A DNA stretch of 64,000 bases. Origin: Imbricaverruca yamaguchii (taxonomy: Eukaryota; Arthropoda; Thecostraca; Neoverrucidae). The translations under genes were made by a program, and so were the position numbers. The notes beneath the pieces are model-generated. The model was not told the origin of the DNA. It was given only the letters and a program-made list of their open reading frames with translations, and ran no database searches. Location of the stretch: assembly GCA_034440575.1 (NCBI GenBank), contig JAOTOL010001344.1, positions 490,501-554,500 on the forward strand. The letters are read 5' to 3'. The first letter of the stretch is position 1. Each line of letters begins with the position of its first letter. Below, piece after piece: positions 59,815 to 64,000 of the stretch.

Positions 59815-60190
59815 CGCCCGGACACGTCCACGTCCGGCTGGACACGTCCACGTCCGGCCGGACACGTCCACGTCCGGCTGGACACGTCCACGCCCGTCCG
59901 GACACGTCCACGTCCGTCTGGACACGTCCACGCCCGCCCGGACACGTCCACGTCCGGCTGGACACGTCCACGCCCGTCCGGACACGTCCACGTCCGGCTG
60001 GACACGTCCACGTCCGGCTGGACACGTCCACGTCCGGCTGGACACGTCCACGTCCGGCTGGACACGTCCACGTCCGGCTGGACACGTCCACGTCCGTCTG
60101 GACACGTCCACGTCCGCCCGGACACGTCCACGTCCGGATGGACACGTCCACGTCCGGTCGGACACGTCCACGTCCACGTCCGGTCGGACG
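59815..60190. repeat. 20-bp CpG-rich minisatellite, about 18 copies
   Basis: The unit gtccggctggacacgtccac has limited variants (gcccgt, gtcggt). Long open frames on both strands are artefacts of the array. Confidence 0.97.
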
Positions 60191-60450
60191 GCCGAGGTGT
60201 CGGTGGACGTGGACGGCGGCAGTGGACGCCGAGCGGACTCCCGTCGGCCGCCATTTCCCCGTCCCGGTGGACGGGGAAATGTTCTGCTGTGGTGAAGCAG
60301 CGCGTGCGTGCAGATCGGGCTGGCGACAGTGACGGCGGCACCTCGGGTCGCTGCCTCTGGCCGCCCCCTTCCCCCTAGCCCCTCGGCTCGCCAGCCAATG
60401 GGAGGGGCCGCCGCCGTGGCAGATGCCCGGAGCAGGCCGGTGGTACTAGT
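60191..60450. other. CpG-rich segment with CCAAT/GC boxes
   Basis: gccaatgggaggggccg at about 60391-60410 is promoter-like; no gene is assigned. Confidence 0.4.
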
Positions 60451-61079
60451 GGGACCAGGTGGGACATGTATTCTCCGCGGACGTGTGCTGAAAACCATTT
60501 TATGGATTCTTCGTGTTTCTGTTTCTGGGATCCAATACCCTGGCTCCCGGGCCATTGGCTTGGGGTTGGGGAGGGAAGGGGACACGGCAGGATTAACATT
60601 ATGGTGAGGAAATAGCACGTCACCTTCCACCGTGTGGGGGACTGAAAGTAAAGCCTTCAACGAATTGGACCAACTGTAGCCAAAATTAAATTTAGATTCA
60701 AACCAAAGGTTTGTGATATCCTGTTTCAGAAGCATTTGTCGCATTTTACCCAAGAGCACAGACTTTAAATCATTCCTCGGCCTACAGCACCCCTTATCCG
60801 ACACGTCATTTAAAATTGAGACATTTCTGGCCCATCTGGAAATTTGGGCACTCGAAAGGGGAAAGGATTCGTTCAAAAAGGGTTTGCCAATGTCCCTCGT
60901 CAAGCATGGCTACAGTATTTACTGAAAAGTCATACGGTCATTCTTTTGTGGGTAGCTTAAGTATTGCTGGACAAGACGAACAAAACAGCACAAACAGCAC
61001 CTGATCCTCTTTATCCCAACATCTACGGCTGAGGCCGTCAACGTCTACGTTAGAAGCTTAATCCCCGACACCGATTGAC
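60451..61079. other. No gene recognised
   Basis: The 60640-60903 stretch is open on both strands but matches no family. Confidence 0.4.
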
Positions 61080-61425
61080 GCCGGTCTCCGTCGCCAGACT
61101 GTCCGTGGCAAAAGGTAGCCCACTCCTCGTCGAGTCCCTCATCCCGTGTCGGACAGTTCGCCCATCCCCACTACCTCCACGCCGTCCCCCGTCGCGACTG
61201 TCCACCGCCCGCGACTCCACACCCGGGCTGCTACGCCGAACGCTCCTGTCCCGCGTGTCCCGGTCTCCAGTTCCCACAGTTCTCGGCGCCTCCCCCGGCC
61301 CCGGCCCCGAGCTGTGCGCGGGGGGAGGGGCCGTCGCCGCGAGCGGCGCTCTTCGTCCGCCGCCGGCTTGTCATCTGCATACACTACACGTGGGGAGGGG
61401 AGGCGCGGTCGGGACGGGGCCTGTC
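61080..61425. other. CpG-rich island
   Basis: CpG-dense, followed by (CA)n at 61428-61472. Confidence 0.55.
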
Positions 61426-61472
61426 GCGCGCACACACACACACACATGCACACAGACATACACACACACAGA

Positions 61473-62206
61473 GAGAAAATCAATCCGACTGGCTGCGACT
61501 GGGGTAGTGGGAATCGGATGAGGCATGCTGACGTCAGAGATGACTGGCCGAGCCCGCACGCCGAACTCCCCGGGCAGGGGAAGAGGAAGCTCGCTCCTGG
61601 AGCGGGCGGAGAGAGAGGTTTCTCAGAGCGGGGGAACGAGGAATCTTGAGGGGCAGAGGGAGGATTCCCGGCTTCCGTAACAGGTGGAAGCGGAGGTGTC
61701 CCAGAGTAAGGGGAAAATGAGGAGTTCCGGAGTGCCCGGGTAGGTGAAAGGCGAGACCTTCTAGAGAAGTCGAGAGGATTGTGGACTCCTAAGACGAGCA
61801 CAGAGGGAAGAAGAACCCCAGGGGCGGATGACTCCCAATGAGGAGAGATGGAGAACCCTCGGATAATGTTCAAAATTTAGAAGCGCAGAATCACATTTGT
61901 GGGAGATTAATTCAGCTTCCTGAAGTCTGTGGGAGACAATCATAAAAGTGCATAATTCTGAAAATTGTTTGGAAATGTTTGAGTGGGGGCACGTTACACG
62001 CAGCGCCGCACTCATGTTCCGAGACAACTTTGACTTGACTTGACCTTTGACCGCCTAAGGTGCATGCTGCTTGCTACGATAATAATGCTCCCTTATCGAT
62101 ATATAGAAGGCTGGCTTGCCATTGCCCATGCCTGATCTGGGTACTCGGAGGCCAAGGATTGCACTCGGAATGAATTCAAATTGAGATCCTTCATGACATC
62201 CAAGTC
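61473..62206. other. No gene recognised
   Basis: 61600-61860 is a purine-rich degenerate stretch (gaggattcc and gaggagttcc motifs). Confidence 0.4.
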
Positions 62207-62494
62207 CTAACAAAGTGTGACATTAAAATTCTGGCCGATGAATGAACCATATCCAGTATGAGATCCAAATCCAGATGCGCTGTGGAAGCCAAGTCCAGAT
62301 CGGCGCAGGCGCTCCTCCCTACCCATGCTGTCAGCTGCACCAGAATCACGTCCAAAATCGAACAGCCCAGGCCCCAACGCCCTACATAATAACCCAGCGG
62401 CCGCAATCAACTCCAACAACTGAAATGCTGTCGTCTTTGTTCGCAAAACTTCCGCAAGTTGAACACACACCATAGATCCAATATCCACACCCAC
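62207..62494 (-). other. Unassigned Gly/Ser-rich open frame, 95 codons
   Basis: Minus-strand frame with a hydrophobic N-terminal half (AFQLLELIAAAGLLC) and a C-terminal half in which GFGS and GYGS recur. This is the style of secreted glycine-rich proteins, but no family is recognised and it may be chance. Confidence 0.18.
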
Positions 62495-63080
62495 CCATAG
62501 CGTACATGACCACGCTTAACCATGCCGCTCACATCGCATAACGACCCCGTAAGTAAGACATCATTACAAGGTATCTCACTCGCTCACACCCTGTGGCTGC
62601 GCTGACGTTTACGCCCCCCCCCCCCCCGCAGGGCAGGTGCCCCACCCATCCGTCAACGCCACCGGAAATAGGCGTCGGCGGGACAGCGGCAGTGGTTAAC
62701 TCCTTTGGGCTGATGTCGGCCTGATGATCGCGGCGCGATGAGTTACCGCGCGCCGCGTCGGTCTGGCACCGGCCGACCGCCGCTGATTACACGGCTATTA
62801 CGCCGCTCCACGGCTAACCCCACGCCGGAAGGAAGCCATCTTTTGCCGGCCGGACCGCCGATGAAGGTCTGATCGATTACCCGCTGGTGGCGACTCGACT
62901 GGCACTGGCCGATGGGAGCGGAGGCAACGACCCGAGCCATGGTCTCCAGGTCAACATTGGTCACGTGGCGGTGCTGGATACCCGGCGGGCTGTGCCGAGG
63001 AGGTCGATGTTGCGGACCGGGCGCGTCTCCTCATCTCCTGCTGAAGGTCTGACCTGACGTCGAGCCTTCAGGCGCAGCGC
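62495..63080. other. GC-rich segment with C run
   Basis: A C run lies at 62616-62629; 62700-63060 is CpG-rich. No exon is recognised. Confidence 0.45.
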
Positions 63081-63605
63081 CTCGGTCCGACTGTGACGCT
63101 GTAGTCCATGATACAGAGCAGTCCTAGACTTCGGCGAAGCTAGCTGACTGCTGGAGTTCCTGTCAGTCCCCTGTGAGATCATGGCTGAGGGTTTTGGACA
63201 GTCGGTACCACTTTTATTCGTCCAGTTATTATGCCGATCGTAAACAAAAGACTGCAATGCGATTTTGCCCAGTCGTGAAAGAATCGTCGGAGACCAGCAT
63301 GTAAACCCAAATGCGCAATTGCCTTTCTCGAAGACCAAACCATATCCCTGAATGCTTTAGAACGAATGAGTCTGGACGAGAAATGCGGCTTAATATTTTT
63401 TTTCCTGGTCTCCATATGCATGCGTTTCATCTTTATCCTCACCATGAAATTCATGCTTGCTGCGTTTTCAAAAAATGTCTGCCAACTAACTACACAACGC
63501 TTAAAGAAGTTGTGTATTCAGTGTAATAACATATATAGACTAAAAACGCCGTAGAGGCGCTTTCGCAATAAGTTTTGTTCATATTCAGGCTACCATTCCA
63601 AATGG
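63081..63605. other. No gene recognised
   Basis: AT-rich unique sequence. Confidence 0.45.
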
Positions 63606-63845
63606 ACTAACTATGGTCTCTGAATGATGTCCATATGGCCATTACCAAGCCACATGCGCCAACTATGGTCTCTGGGTGAAGGTGAGGTTGCCACCGTTGC
63701 CCTATCAGTGTCCGCCACCTCCATCTATCGTCTGCTGCAGGGTCGGGTAGACGGAGGGGGGAGTGATGCCCGGGTAGCCACCCCTGCCCTATCAGTGTCC
63801 GCCACCTCCATCTATCGTCTGCTTTATGGTCGGGTGGACGGCGGG
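63606..63845. repeat. Two tandem duplications (about 51 bp and about 91 bp)
   Basis: ctatggtctctg recurs at 63611 and 63664. ccctatcagtgtccgccacc recurs at about 63699 and 63787 with its following 50 bp. Confidence 0.9.
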
Positions 63846-64000
63846 GCAGGCCGGGCCGCGGTGATGGGCGACTGCCGCACCCCAGCACGGCAGACACCAG
63901 CTGGTCACCAACCCGTTGTCCTAATTAGCCTTATTAATCGCGCATTAAATTCACGCCAGACACGTCGTCAGCGTCGGCGCGCGTGAGTGGCGCGGTAATG

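Noticed and set aside
59671..60903. 410-codon minus-strand frame
   Set aside because: Most of it crosses the 20-bp array; the non-repeat N-terminal part matches no family I recognise.

Overview
The window is animal nuclear DNA, very probably from an arthropod. One protein-coding gene can be named with confidence: an orthologue of the segmentation gene Krüppel on the + strand (coding exon about 53.0-55.3 kb). The five-finger array, the linkers and the CtBP-recruiting tail motif all match Krüppel. A decayed CR1/jockey-type non-LTR retrotransposon, a tRNA-Lys-derived SINE, two related short inverted-repeat elements and very many simple repeats make up most of the other recognisable DNA. The species cannot be fixed from sequence alone. 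CpG-rich islands and dense minisatellites argue against a compact insect genome and would fit a crustacean or chelicerate, but that is inference.

Layout: 0-10 kb holds microsatellites, five minisatellites and two CpG-rich islands, with no recognisable gene. 10.5-12.4 kb is a minus-strand LINE remnant ending in a 140-bp AT palindrome. 13-24 kb is mostly non-genic, with 22-, 26- and 52-bp tandem arrays, an inverted-repeat pair, two MITE-like elements and a CGG-repeat CpG island. 26.3-26.5 kb is a tRNA-Lys SINE. 27-33 kb has further arrays, ending in a 64-bp GC-rich array. 34-36 kb is a double CpG island with a TATA-type promoter candidate, followed at 36.95 kb by a 36-nt exon candidate with near-ideal splice signals. 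40-51 kb is dominated by three large minisatellites (24/48, 33 and 39/44 bp) separated by CpG islands. 52.2-55.3 kb is the Krüppel locus. 55-64 kb again holds minisatellites, hairpins and CpG islands.

Krüppel locus: a compact promoter candidate (inverted CCAAT pair, octamer, CRE half-sites, TATA at 52372) is followed by a short exon with a GTAAGA donor at 52451, a 551-bp intron and a large terminal exon. The last half of the intron is a tandem array of eight 30-34 bp units, each ending in a pyrimidine tract plus CAG|GT, so the real 3' splice site sits at the end of a row of copies of itself. An ATG in the short exon joins in frame to the main reading frame. The protein carries a C-terminal extension of about 325 residues beyond the CtBP motif, with recurring RRPS-type motifs. 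No rRNA gene, intact tRNA gene, CRISPR array or prokaryotic operon is present. The long open frames in the minisatellites are arithmetic by-products of the repeat periods.
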